Source: Lottia gigantea
Lineage: Eukaryota; Mollusca; Gastropoda; Lottiidae
Assembly: GCF_000327385.1 (NCBI RefSeq)
Contig: NW_008710370.1
Location: forward strand, 4,466,061-4,530,060
DNA: 64,000 nt
Direction of reading: 5' to 3'
Shown here: positions 50,880 through 61,329 of the stretch, piece by piece
Position numbering within the stretch: position 1 is the stretch's first letter
Layout: the number at the start of each line of letters is the position of its first letter
Notes under the pieces: generated by a model
Database searches by the model: none
What the model saw: the letters and a program-made list of their open reading frames with translations, nothing else
What the model was told of the DNA's origin: nothing
Made by a program: the position numbers and the translations under genes

Positions 50880-52020
50880 ACGTCTGCTTCCGTTAACTGT
50901 ATCGAAGACTAATGTAGATGGTTGGTTAAAAGATGATAAGTGAATGTCTGTATAGAGAGGGTCGAATTAGTATACCTCGCTAATTTATCGTGCTAAATGC
51001 TAATAAGTCGTGTTTGTTAATTAAGCTAATTACTGCCTCTTAATCTAACTTATTACGATTTCAACAACAGCCTCGTTTGCAATATCAGCATCCGCAGGAA
51101 GTGAACGTTAACTTGTCATCTGACAAACCCGAATCAAGCACAGGATTAATTTAAAGTATCCGAATATGTCAATCTTCATGGTTCTTTGTTCAAAGCACTC
51201 AATTCAGTTTCAATAAGTGTAGTTTTATTAAGCTCATATGCTGCTTTTGTATTAAAGTAAGATCATCGACTTTATGCAGAAGATTTTTGTCTCTCAACAG
51301 CTTGTACCTAAAACTTTTTTTTCTTCAATACATTTGTCAATCGTTCTTATATCTTAAAATGTTCAGTCCGAAGATTCTGAAGACGTATAGTTATCTTCCC
51401 TTTTCTGGCAACTTTACATTTCACAGGGAGGGAAGAGTAGCTTCGAACCTTCTTTTTGAGCAGGTCAGCATTTTGTGACAGTCGGTTGTTTATATGATAG
51501 GTAACTATTGAAAATAGATAAAACTGCAGAGCTATCTAATCTCCTCTTTTCTTCTGTTTCAGAAAGTCAACTGTAACAATATGTTCGCTACATATTGCAG
51601 AATATTTTGTGTCAAAAGATAATTCATTTATTTGAGGCTTAGTTCCATATTTAGGCATTATGAACTACTGTTGAGACAGCTGTAAGAAACGCAGGCCCGA
51701 ATTAAATGCGTCTTGACGTTTTAAATTTAACGTCCTTGACTCGCACATATCTGTACACTTCATTTACTAAACGGCTTGATATTAAATCAATTCAGATTGA
51801 CAATCCGTCAATTGTCACAAAACGGTCCATAGTAGAAATTATCCTTGCACTCTACAACATATCACGTAAATGAATTGCAGCCATAATTTACCGAAACTAT
51901 GTCCCGATTGTCACGTGCTTTTGTTTTCTAAAACATCAGAGGACAAACGTTTGCAAAGAAAGCTAATAAGAAGAACGTTAGATATGGATCAAAAATGCTA
52001 ATAAAATGTATCATTGGTCA
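50880..52020. other. Upstream region of the somatomedin-B gene; no further gene
   Basis: The promoter and any 5' non-coding exon of the minus-strand gene should be here. I see no clear core promoter element and no other coding region; the frame at 51287-51478 is unsupported. Confidence 0.4.
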
Positions 52021-53035
52021 TAGGCTTTTAAGCCAAAGACCTGATGGAGGGGCAGGCTGGAAAGCCCGACAATTCTGAAGGCTATAGATGTCGGGCGAAG
52101 CACGAATCCGAGCACCTAAGTTGCTTGTCCATTCATCTACTCTCAATATCTGAACTAAAAGTAGCTGCAGTTGGATCTCCTATCAGTAAGTACATGTATA
52201 TTTGTGTCGGCTGCGAAAATTCTAATTTTAGACGGCATTGTTTGGTTAATGTAATAAAAGAGGGCCGAGTCTTAAAATGACCTATGGTTTCTCAGTTCCG
52301 AGATAGGATGAAGATCTTCCTTATTAAAATGGCGTTGATGAAGACAGATCAGATGAAACAGATGTTTCGTTTCAACTAAGGTTGTTTTGAAAAAAGTTCC
52401 GATGGTGATAAAGACACACTAAGATCCAGAAATAGAGATCAAGAAAAAATCTGTACAAGAAAGACAATTCCGTTAATCAAAATCTCGTCCTAAGCATGGC
52501 AGATTTGAGAGCAAAAGTTGTGTAGTAGTGCATTGACATCGAACTGTTCGACACTGCATGAGAGTGAAAGCCGAGTCCACAGAACAAGTGAAACAGGTAC
52601 CACAAAAAGGACCAAAGCCAGACAAACTGTCTTAACCATTGTTTCAAGTGTAGTATGATGAACAAAAATTTGTGGAGAATATTATGATATTAGCTGATGA
52701 TGCAGATATATTATGACTGATTGTTAAAAAGTTCCATAGATTTAATGACATTACCCAGCAAAGAAGTAACAGAAAAAGAATCATATGATTGCAAACAGTT
52801 CTCCTTAAAGCGGCTCACACATTGTGCCTTTGGGATTAAAAAATATACCAGGTTCTTTGCTAATACTGCTTAAACAGTTTCATGAAATAGAAACAAAAAT
52901 ACAACCATAGTGTTATGCAACAGGAATGAATGTCAATAGCTTTGGAAATCCTATAAAGTCGATTAGCAATGTTTTCTTGGAGCCTTTTTGATTATTAACT
53001 CATGAAACCTAACCTAATCTGCTCTGGAAAACGAC
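52020..53035. other. Decayed coding-like sequence, origin unclear
   Basis: Segments on the plus strand around 52320-52630 and 52800-52870 read as charged protein-like pieces broken by stops. They look like an old transposon body or an extension of the adjacent piggyBac relic. No motif allows a firm assignment. Confidence 0.35.
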
Positions 53036-53039
53036 GTGG

Positions 53040-54250
53040 AAAAAAATGAAGAAAATTTCACTTCATCTAGTGTCATGTACCATGCGCATATTCGATATAA
53101 TATCTATATTCCAACCAAGAATTGGCCAAGGCAACACCAATCAAGTGAAAAATTACTCTGACCGGCAATTTGTTGGTCTTGGCTTTTATTCTGTACAAAG
53201 AAATGAGGATGCATTTTGGCCGATCTATGTAAATGTGCTCTTTTGCACTTTCGCTCCATCGTTTAACTTGATCTTTCTCTTGCAAACGTTGAAGCAATAT
53301 AACCATTATCCTGTCATTTAACAATTGCAGAAATATTTCTATCAATACAGTCCCTGCCTTCTTTCTTTAGGTCGTTATCACTTTTCAGTATGCGACCTAC
53401 CAATCTATTTGATTTTACTACTCCAAGCGAATATATCCCCTTCATTTTCAGCTCCTACAGAAGTGAAACAGTTGTTGAAACACACATTGTAGTTTTTGTT
53501 GGTTGGTATAGTTTCAGACAGTTTCAAAACAGTAGAAACCCAAAGATGTTTTGTTGCTTCTTGAATGCCTGTTCCTGCTACTTGGTATAGCTGAAAAATC
53601 AATGGCTCTTCCACATGTTCCACGAATAAGTTTTTCACTCCCATTGGGTTTGGTTTACTCTTGATGAACTGTTACCAACAGCACAGTATTCTTCACGGGG
53701 AAGTTGCCGTCAGTAATTGCGCACAGCATCTGTTAAAGGTTGAACTTTTCAAAATCTGTTGGTACACCATCCTCACGCTCCTTATCAGAATTGATATGAA
53801 GATTTCTATGATTTAAAGGCATGCCGATCGAAATTTTACTTACTTTAGTTGAATCCTGGCACAACATGCGTATACTTGGAAATAACCAAATTAGCCATGA
53901 GAATTGACATTCTGATAAATTTTTGTATCTCATCTGGATTGTTTCCAAAATTAAGACAAATTACGATTTCCTTCTTCAGCATAAGTTTTGAAATTTTTTG
54001 GTTTAAACACCTCAAGAAGTACTTTGTCGGTGTTGTTGAAGGTTCCCTAAGATCGAATTACTGTATCGCCTTGTTCAAAAGTTGTTTTATTCAGAGAATT
54101 CGATCGAATAGTTGGCTTAAGAGTGGATGCTGATTTTGTTTTACCCCATCCAGGAGATGGAATACGAGTGTATTGTACCTCGTCATCATCTTCCAGAGAT
54201 TTATCTGATTCGACACCATCTACCACTGGATCTAACTTGTCCAAAATTTA
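53040..54250 (-). pseudogene. piggyBac (PGBD-type) transposase relic
   Basis: On the minus strand, pieces occur in family order. An acidic N-terminal part at 54244-54047 includes SLEDDDEVQYTRIPSPGW. NPDEIQKF and a long hydrophobic helix follow around 53880-53960, then MPLNHRNLHIN near 53810. Next is PMGVKNLFVEHVEEPLIFQLYQ with ETIPTNKNYNVCFNNCFTS (53644-53410), corresponding to the conserved 'KP.GfK...DF..Y' and 'DN.FTS' region. A C-terminal part carries VKRWSESAKEHIYIDRP and VALANSWLEYRYY. The pieces lie in different frames with several stops, and NNCFTS has Asn where the family has Asp in DN. It is inactive. Flanking TTAA ends were not located. Confidence 0.75.
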
Positions 54251-54754
54251 TGAAGTTTCATATTGCTACCTACAATCTGAACAACAACTTCAATTTTCAA
54301 TTCAACAGCAATGTTTATTTCAGTAAATATCCCCAACAAAGAATTGAAAGACCCGTTATATAATACATCAGCAATAAAATAAATACCCTTCCATAAATGC
54401 AGAAAACAGACCCCAGAATTATTGTTCTTAATTTATTAATGTAATTCGGTGTGATAAAACACAATATCAAATTGAGAAAAAATCTACCCTCGTGATAATC
54501 TACCATTCCAAATCATTACAGCAAAAGACAATGATACAAAAGGTACAATTTTGAGTAATTTAGACTAAAAGATGCCATGATGGCAAATGACCTTGATTCA
54601 TATCTAGGCTAGGTCAGTGTATATGGCCTTAACAGATAGTTGTACAATTACATGTACATGGCTCTCTCATATACCCGTTGAAATAGATACCTTGAATTAT
54701 TTTGGTCGGACATTTGACAGTTATGGTCGTGCTTTATCAGCAGGAAACCTTGCT

Positions 54755-55145
54755 TGGTGTACAATTATGTGATATCCGTCCGTCCACATTCCCTGTAAAC
54801 ACTCTAGAATGTACAATTCTTGACGGATTTTAACGAAACTGGAAGGGAGTGTTTTTAATCACGCGTTCAATTTTTGTTGTTGTAAACACTACCGTTGCTT
54901 AGGGAACATGATTTCTCGGCGGATTTAGAAGAAACCTTTTTTATTTACATCCACGGATGAACTCTATTGAAGTCAAAAAATCGATTCTTGCTTGAATTAT
55001 TGTTCAGTATCACGCCAAAAAGTTCCAAAGAAGTGTATTTCTGAAGGTTGAATATTTCATTCTGGTAATTGTTACTGTATTGCTAAATATTTTTATTTAA
55101 AATCAAAGCTGCCAGTGGGCGTATATTACCTTGCCTGGCTAGCTG
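54755..55145 (-). repeat. Pearl-like element, reverse orientation
   Basis: The reverse complement of the 49062-49652 type. The head AAAGCTGCCAGTGGGCGTAT then TACCTTGCCTGGCTAGCT lies at the right end (about 55106-55143). Body pieces include 'attcttgacggattttaacg' and 'ggatgaactctattgaagtc', and the far end shows CCGTCCGTCCACATTCC near 54776. Confidence 0.8.
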
Positions 55146-55239
55146 AAACTCATTAAAGTATATTAAAAAACAATTTTCTGTAAATGTTTGAAGAAAAGGT
55201 TTTATATTTTTAATGCGGAAAAATTGTGATTTAACTTTC

Positions 55240-55545
55240 TCGATACCACTGTCTTTAAGGGAGATTCTATAGCAGAAACAAATAAACTGGATATTAAAGT
55301 GTATTTCAAAGAAACTGATACTCATCAACTCTTGCACAAGAGCTCCTTTCACCCAAAACATACCTTTTCTGGTATAATTAAGTCACAAGTTTTTTTCTGA
55401 TTTCAACCAAGCCTGTACGATTGTTTTTTCTCAAAACTGAAAGAGCGTGGGTACTCTAGACAATTTTTACGAAACAAAACAAATTCCACCTTAACACAGA
55501 TAGCAGCTAAAAATGATAATATTGTTCATAGTAAACTAAAAACAA
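55240..55545 (+). mobile_element. Penelope-like element fragment 1 (reverse-transcriptase C-terminal part)
   Basis: A stretch reads ETNKLDIKVYFKETDTHQLL followed by HKSSFHPKHTFSGIIKSQV, then SKLKERGYSRQFLRN. This corresponds closely to the same region of the larger fragment at 57850-59081. Only this portion is kept, and it is interrupted. Confidence 0.7.
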
Positions 55546-55549
55546 TCAG

Positions 55550-56425
55550 TACATAACCGACGGACGTGGGCGTATATAAAGCATCATTTGCCGGGTGGTA
55601 GAGTATATCGAGTGATTTAAATTGCATCAATATATGGTTCTGATTCAACATTAGTATTTGTCAAGCTGCCGCACACCTGATAAATATGTTGAATAGTTTG
55701 TCATTGTATATTATTTACCAAACGAGTAGGTTTTCATGGTGAATATTTATAGATAGATACATACAGATGTTAGCAAAAAAATTCGTAAATGATTTTTCTG
55801 AATTTTATTTAAAGGAATCTACCACTACCAAACCATCCTTCAGGTAAAGCTCGCCACCATCTGTTCTAAGTCATTATCACAACCTGCCGTCGACCGCATC
55901 AATCTTATGCCCTCGTTCAGGGCTCGTCGTTCTATTTCGCTTTTTGCAAGAGCCGATGCTTCTATGGTCGACACAATTCTTGGCAATTTAGTCCAATCAA
56001 GTTATCTTAAACAAAGGCAATATGACTTCCCTTATACTGTGAGAGAAATTTTACCTTAGATTTATAAGAATCCTGCCAATAAGTGGTCTATCACCAACAG
56101 AATCCACAAAGGTCGCACGAATATATGTGACTGTGGTATTGAGTCATATGCAGTGTCATAATACATTGACTACTTCTTACTACCACTAGCATGCTGGCCA
56201 CCAGCCTATATTTAAATTTTAAAGAAAAAAACCTTCAAGTTCCTCACAATGTCATTCTTATATGGATCGACGTGTCGTCTATGTACACTAACAATGATAC
56301 TGTTGGGTTTATGGTGGTCCGCTAAACATTTGATAGAAACCCTGACCCAGATAGATCCGATGAGAAAACCCCAGAGCTCTTTGAGATCTGCCTCAGTTGC
56401 CATGATCTTAAATTCAATGCGAAAA
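55550..56425. other. No gene supported between Penelope fragments
   Basis: ACGGACGTGGGCGTATATAA at 55561-55580 resembles the far end of the pearl-like repeats. 55810-56130 has protein-like composition on the plus strand but is interrupted and not recognised. Confidence 0.4.
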
Positions 56426-56429
56426 CGTA

Positions 56430-56905
56430 TCTGCAAACCTCAAGGTCAGATACTGGCAAACGTTTAGCCCCTTCATACGCCAACATTTTCATGGGATAGT
56501 GGCAACATGAGGTCTTACCATTTTGACCATTTGATCCATTGTTTTATGGTCAGATTTTAGATGATATTTTCATGGTTATGACCTCTTTCATAGAACAGCT
56601 ATGGGATTTTTTTTAGTTTTCAACCATCCACCTAACCTCTCTATAGCAGAAACGAACAAACTGGATATTAACATATTCTTAAAAAAAATAGTTTTACGTC
56701 CTACTTTCCTGCACCACCAATGTGGGCTTATGAAGACAGGCAACGCCATGCAGGGTGCAATGAGGGAAATTTTGCCAGGACAGCGGCATTTGCCTAAAAC
56801 AAAATGAGGTCCATTGCACCAAAAACATACCTTTTCTGGGAAAATGAAACTCATACTTTCCCGAATGATTTCATTCGATGCTTTGCGTATATCACCATTC
56901 GCGCA
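56430..56905 (+). mobile_element. Penelope-like element fragment 2 with a nested SINE-like insert
   Basis: From about 56440 the decayed reading gives KRLAPSYANIFMG, then DPLFYGQILDDIFMV (the reverse-transcriptase LDD box), then TNWILTYS-like sequence. After the SINE-like insert at 56698-56800 the element resumes with sequence matching PKHTFSGKMK. The insertion therefore postdates the Penelope copy. The whole fragment is badly decayed. Confidence 0.65.
56698..56800 (-). repeat. SINE-like repeat, truncated copy 3, nested in Penelope fragment
   Basis: Read on the minus strand it matches the second half of 37545-37746: 'aaatgccgctgtcctggcaa', 'aatttccctcattgcaccct', GCATGGCGTTGCC and 'ggtgcaggaaagtagga'. 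The first half is missing. Confidence 0.75.
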
Positions 56906-56909
56906 CAAC

Positions 56910-57840
56910 ACGGTATGTCGTAATTTGCGACCTTCAATTTGACAATTATATCTGCTCTGTTATTTTCTAGCTATGCAAAATGTCGATTCCGCGGAAATGA
57001 CGAAGCGGCTATATTGAATGAAAATCTCTGAAAAGATAGAAGCTTTTTAAACCGAGTGGAATTAAGATCATTAGGATTTTTCATAATGAGGTGGTACAGA
57101 ATTATCTGAGTCTCTTCAATTCAATATTAATATTTAAAATATTCGTTTGACATTTGTAAGTCTACTATCTTCACAAAATTCCTTTAAAAATGTGGTTTGA
57201 GAAAAATATTTTCTCTCGGGTCTCAGAATGAACAGAACAACACTGGTACATCTGCAACTTATTAAAGGACATGTTTCACAAGTCAATGAATATTTACACG
57301 ACCATATCCAATCGAGGAATCGTCACTTGTGAAGGTGCAATTAGACGAGGATACACTGACCCGTAACCCTTGCATTCGCTTCTTCTATTTTATACTATAT
57401 CGATGAAATTAAAAGAAAACAAGTACTAACAACATATTGTAATTAAATTGATAGCAGTTAATGAACCAGTTAATGAAGTATATCCATCATAAATGAGGAA
57501 GTATTTTATAATAGCCCCGTCCAATCATTTACGATCTCATTACAAAGTCAAACGTGAGAAATAGAAGAGAAAAAATTAACTAAAATATTACAACTTTCAA
57601 AACAGTCGCCCTTATACCCCCGTGTTATGCGATCGTTTTTGCAGCGTCATTGCCACGCGTGTGTTGCGCTATTATTCCGCTCAAAGAGATGTGACAACGC
57701 TTGTCTGAGGACCTTTTCCATCCCATGGCGTTCTCAGCGCGAGCATGTCTAAAACAAACGCAGTGACTTGTCGAATGGTGTAGAAAATTGTAATAATAAT
57801 AAAAATCTTTAATAACAAGGGTGAAAAATAAGCTCAAGGT
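56910..57840. other. No gene supported
   Basis: AT-rich sequence. 57600-57760 is richer in CpG (CCACGCGTG, CAGCGCGAGC), but no domain or RNA fold is evident there. Confidence 0.4.
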
Positions 57841-57849
57841 CTCTTTACA

Positions 57850-59081
57850 ATTTTGCTCTGGACGATGTCTGGCGTGTCCTACACGCTAACTTACAAACAT
57901 CTGGAACTGCTATGGGCAAACGATTTGCCCCTAGTTATGCGAATATTTTTATGGCCGAGTGGGAGAGGGAGATAGAAAATATCTCACCGTTTAAACCTTT
58001 ATTTTATGGGCGGTTTCTTGACGATATTTTTATCATTTGGTCCGATACTCTAGAACATTTCTGGGAATATTTCGAAATTTTAAACAACCACCACCCTTCT
58101 GTGAAATTGACAGCAAATATCAGCGAAAAAAGCATGGATTTTTTGGACACCACGGTGTTCAAAGGCAACAACTTTCTTTCTTCCAAAAAATTAGACATTA
58201 AAGTATTTTTTAAGGAAACCGATACCCACCAACTTTTATACAAAAGCTCGTTCCACCCGAAGCACACATTTTCTGGAATAATTAAATCTCAAATTCTAAG
58301 ATTTCATAGAATTTGCACCCAACAGGCTGATTTTGAATCCGCCTGTAAACTAGTTTTTGACAAATTAAGGGAGAGGGGTTATTCCAAAAGGTTTCTTCGA
58401 AAAATTAAGAATGACACACTTTCAGACATTTTGAGAAAAGAAGACCCCCCTCCACCTTTTATTGGATGCGGTTCATTTCCCTGTGGAGGTCCTACTATGT
58501 TACCCATTTTTTCAAAAATAACAAGAACGGAAAATTGTTTGCAATGAATAACCTAATTCATTGCGGAGATCAAAATATCATATACCTAATTTCTTGTAAA
58601 AAAATGCGATGTACAATATGTTGGCGAGACATAAAATGCGCTTCGAACGCGATTCAATGGCCATCGCTATGATATAGTGCATGGCAAGGATAGACCAATT
58701 GCGAATCACTTCAACCTCCCCGATCATTCCATTGATGACCTTCTCATCATGCCTATATAAACAGTTTCTACATCACCTAGCATCAAACCTAAGCTTAGAC
58801 GTCTCCAACGCGAAAGTTATTGGATCGATCAACTGCAGACTGTGAGGCCAAATGGACTCAACATTCAACATGATAACCAGATAATACCCTTTATAACGAC
58901 ATTTGATTCTACAGCTACCAAAGCCTCCATAATAGTCAAACACCCTTACTTGGAACTTCAGAACAAATTTCCCCATGTATACATAAAACGCTTGGTTGTA
59001 GCTTACAAAAGAAATCAAAATCTTAGCAATTTCCTCTTTCACGGTAGACTTGAACCATTGAACAATGTCCATTCATCCTAG
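57850..59081 (+). mobile_element. Penelope-like retroelement, 5'-truncated: RT, GIY-YIG nuclease and C-terminus
   Basis: The fragment begins within the reverse transcriptase with LDDVWRVLHANLQTSGTAMG and KRFAPSYANIFMAEWERE. It continues with the polymerase box FLDDIFIIW and FKETDTHQLLYKSSFHPKHT, and an intact stretch runs to 58547. A GIY-YIG type endonuclease follows: IIYLISCKK, a variant of the family's V.YVGET, and RFNGHRYDIVHGKDRPIANH near 58650-58710. The end has the family's RLQRESYWIDQLQT and NGLNIQHDN, closing at 59081. The N-terminal half of the RT is absent and the downstream reading is interrupted, so it is not active. It is the best preserved of three Penelope fragments in 4 kb. 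Confidence 0.8.
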
Positions 59082-59424
59082 GAGCATAGATTTCTTAATA
59101 TAAATGTATCATGATCTATCAATAAATTAATCGATTTCTAAGTTAGATTTCAGGGAATACTTATTTCAGGACTGGTGCCATGGCTTTATACAGTATATTA
59201 TATAACATGCAGTGTATGTTTGTGTGTGTGCTAAAATCATACTAATGACTAACTAATTTTCACATAATTAATAAACTTATCTATTGCTCTGTGACCTAGG
59301 CCAGTGCTTTCATTGAAACTCGTCTCAATACACCCTAACACCACGCTTACGGCGATCACAATACGCTCTAAGCCAATTTCCGTCACAGTAGTAGCGCAGT
59401 AAGAAAGATTTAATGAAAAGTGGT

Positions 59425-61260
59425 ATCAGGTGTCTATAAGAGAAAGCATACCATGCCTGTTATAACATCAACAATTACACCACACAGGACACCGCATATA
59501 AATGGTTGCCATTAAAGAAAAATGGTTGAAACAATTACATGTTATATTTTACATGCCTATCCAGTAAGGATAATATGTGTCTGTATTTGGATTGGCGAAT
59601 CCTCTTGCAAAACGACTGTTTGGTACCATAAAGTCTTTGTAATAAATTACTGTTCCGTTGTTTTTATTGAGCCAAGCTGACCAAAATCCGTAAGTTCCAA
59701 CTGTTATAATAGTATGGTCCATGATGGATAATAATGCCATGTCTATAACATCTGAACTAACAGGCGATATAATCACGTCTATCATATCATTAACCACGTC
59801 TATGGTCCACCTTAGATCCATTGAACACACAATGAAAGTTATATTGGAGTACTTATTACGCATATAATCCATAGCGCTATGTATATAGTCTCTTGTGGCC
59901 ACCTTATAACCGAATTTCTGTTTCTCTTTCAAGAGGTAGTCGCCACGTCTGATGTGTACACCCACCAAAGTCCGATTGAACGATTTGCGTTTTATTTCAC
60001 CGCCGTATTTTTCTGAAAGCAAACTTTCTAGCTTCAAGGTCGCAGTTTTAACAATTTCATCACGAAAGTTTAGAATACTCCTAACTTCATCCCGATATTT
60101 CTCAAAATATTTATAACTTTGAAGATAATTAGAAACTCTGAATGATTTATTATTCGGCATATCCATGATATTTCTGTCAAATTTACAGCAACCGGAAGCT
60201 GGTATAGTTTTTACATGATCACACGCTTTCTTATTCTTATAAAATGTTCCCTTTAAGTGAAATACTGATTCCAACTCTTCAGTTCCTTCTGGAATGGAAA
60301 GTTTCATCCCCTTGCTCCGAGATATACCATAGGCGGAGGCAAACATATATAACGTATTGCCTAAGCGTCCACCTCCAAAACCCGTGCAAATATAATGTGT
60401 TGAATTGTCTTTTATGTGCGTAGTGACTGTTCTGTTCGAAGTACTTTTTCTGACTATGTCTTGCGCTGTGTATATTTTCTCTTCCGGTGCACGAGAAGTC
60501 TGGTGTTGATCAAGATTGCTTTGTCGAAAAGCATCAAAAGAAATGTTAATTCCTTCATTAGAATATGGAAATATTCCAAAATATACTGAGTCATTTTTCA
60601 TCAGAATAACACCAATTGTGGACAGATTTATAAGGAGCACTAAACCAAACACTGAAAAATATAATAATTAGTCTATTAACATATAAAGCTGAAAAGGATT
60701 AGTCAGAATGACAATGCCATGCTGTGTTCATTGAGGAACATTTTAAACCTGATGGACAGTATGAGACAACGGATTATAGTCTCACTTTAACGGCCGAACA
60801 ATATTTTCAAGTCAGTACCTTTACATTGCATAGCTATTCCGGTATCGAACCCTTCACCGCGGTCCACAATTAATCAAAGGCGAGACTTAATGTAACTTGA
60901 GACTAAATGAATCCTCGATACTATAAATATTGACTAAGTTAATTCTCTACCGTAATCCAGGTCCCAAATAAGGTATATTTTTCCATGAGAAATCATTATA
61001 CCAAATTATTGTTGTTCCAATCCACCACTATAGAAATATTAAAATCAAATTACCTCGTTTAATTTTAGTATGTTTCTGTTCAACCATGTTAAAGTCAAAA
61101 TATTCCGACTTGTTCGAGCCACACTTAATACTTAATAACTCAAACTTTTTAGAAATATTGTCCCATGATTTGTATTGGCCTAAAGCTAGATAATCATGGG
61201 TGGTTACCCTTATTACCTGACTACGTGCAACTGTAATAGATAAATAGCCAATGATAAGAA
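59425..61260 (-). repeat. Inverted segmental duplication, right arm (carries fucosyltransferase B)
   Basis: Reverse-complement counterpart of 40830-43180, covering the upstream block, exon 1, intron ends, exon 2 and a short 3' flank. The intron here is 402 bp, against 969 bp in the left arm; the MITE accounts for about 330 bp of the difference. Confidence 0.85.
59549..61087 (-). CDS. Alpha-1,2-fucosyltransferase-like protein B (GT11), 378 aa, two exons (61087..61054, 60651..59549)
   Basis: Same gene plan as copy A. Exon 1 encodes MVEQKHTKIKR and ends CGAG|GTAATT; the intron ends TTTTTCAG, and the split codon gives Val12. The signal anchor is FGLVLLINLSTIGVILM, preceded by a basic tail as in other Golgi type II enzymes. 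The catalytic domain keeps the canonical GGGRLGNTLYMF (102-113), HIRRGDY (244-250) and IDMALLSIMDHTIITVG, ending YYPYWIGM. From YICTGF to the end I count about 25 differences from copy A over some 281 residues (about 91% identity), whereas the stem (about residues 30-95) is far more different and seven residues longer. The frame upstream of the ATG is open to 61327, but copy A has a stop there, so the conserved ATG is preferred. This copy looks the more canonical of the two. Confidence 0.9.
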
Positions 61261-61329
61261 AGATACTTATATATTCGATGATCATCAATAATTTTTGCCG
61301 AAGTTCTATCTTTGAGCAAAGGTTCAATG

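Noticed and set aside
53046-53321. Plus-strand open frame across the piggyBac relic
   Set aside because: Shadow of the transposase sequence on the minus strand.
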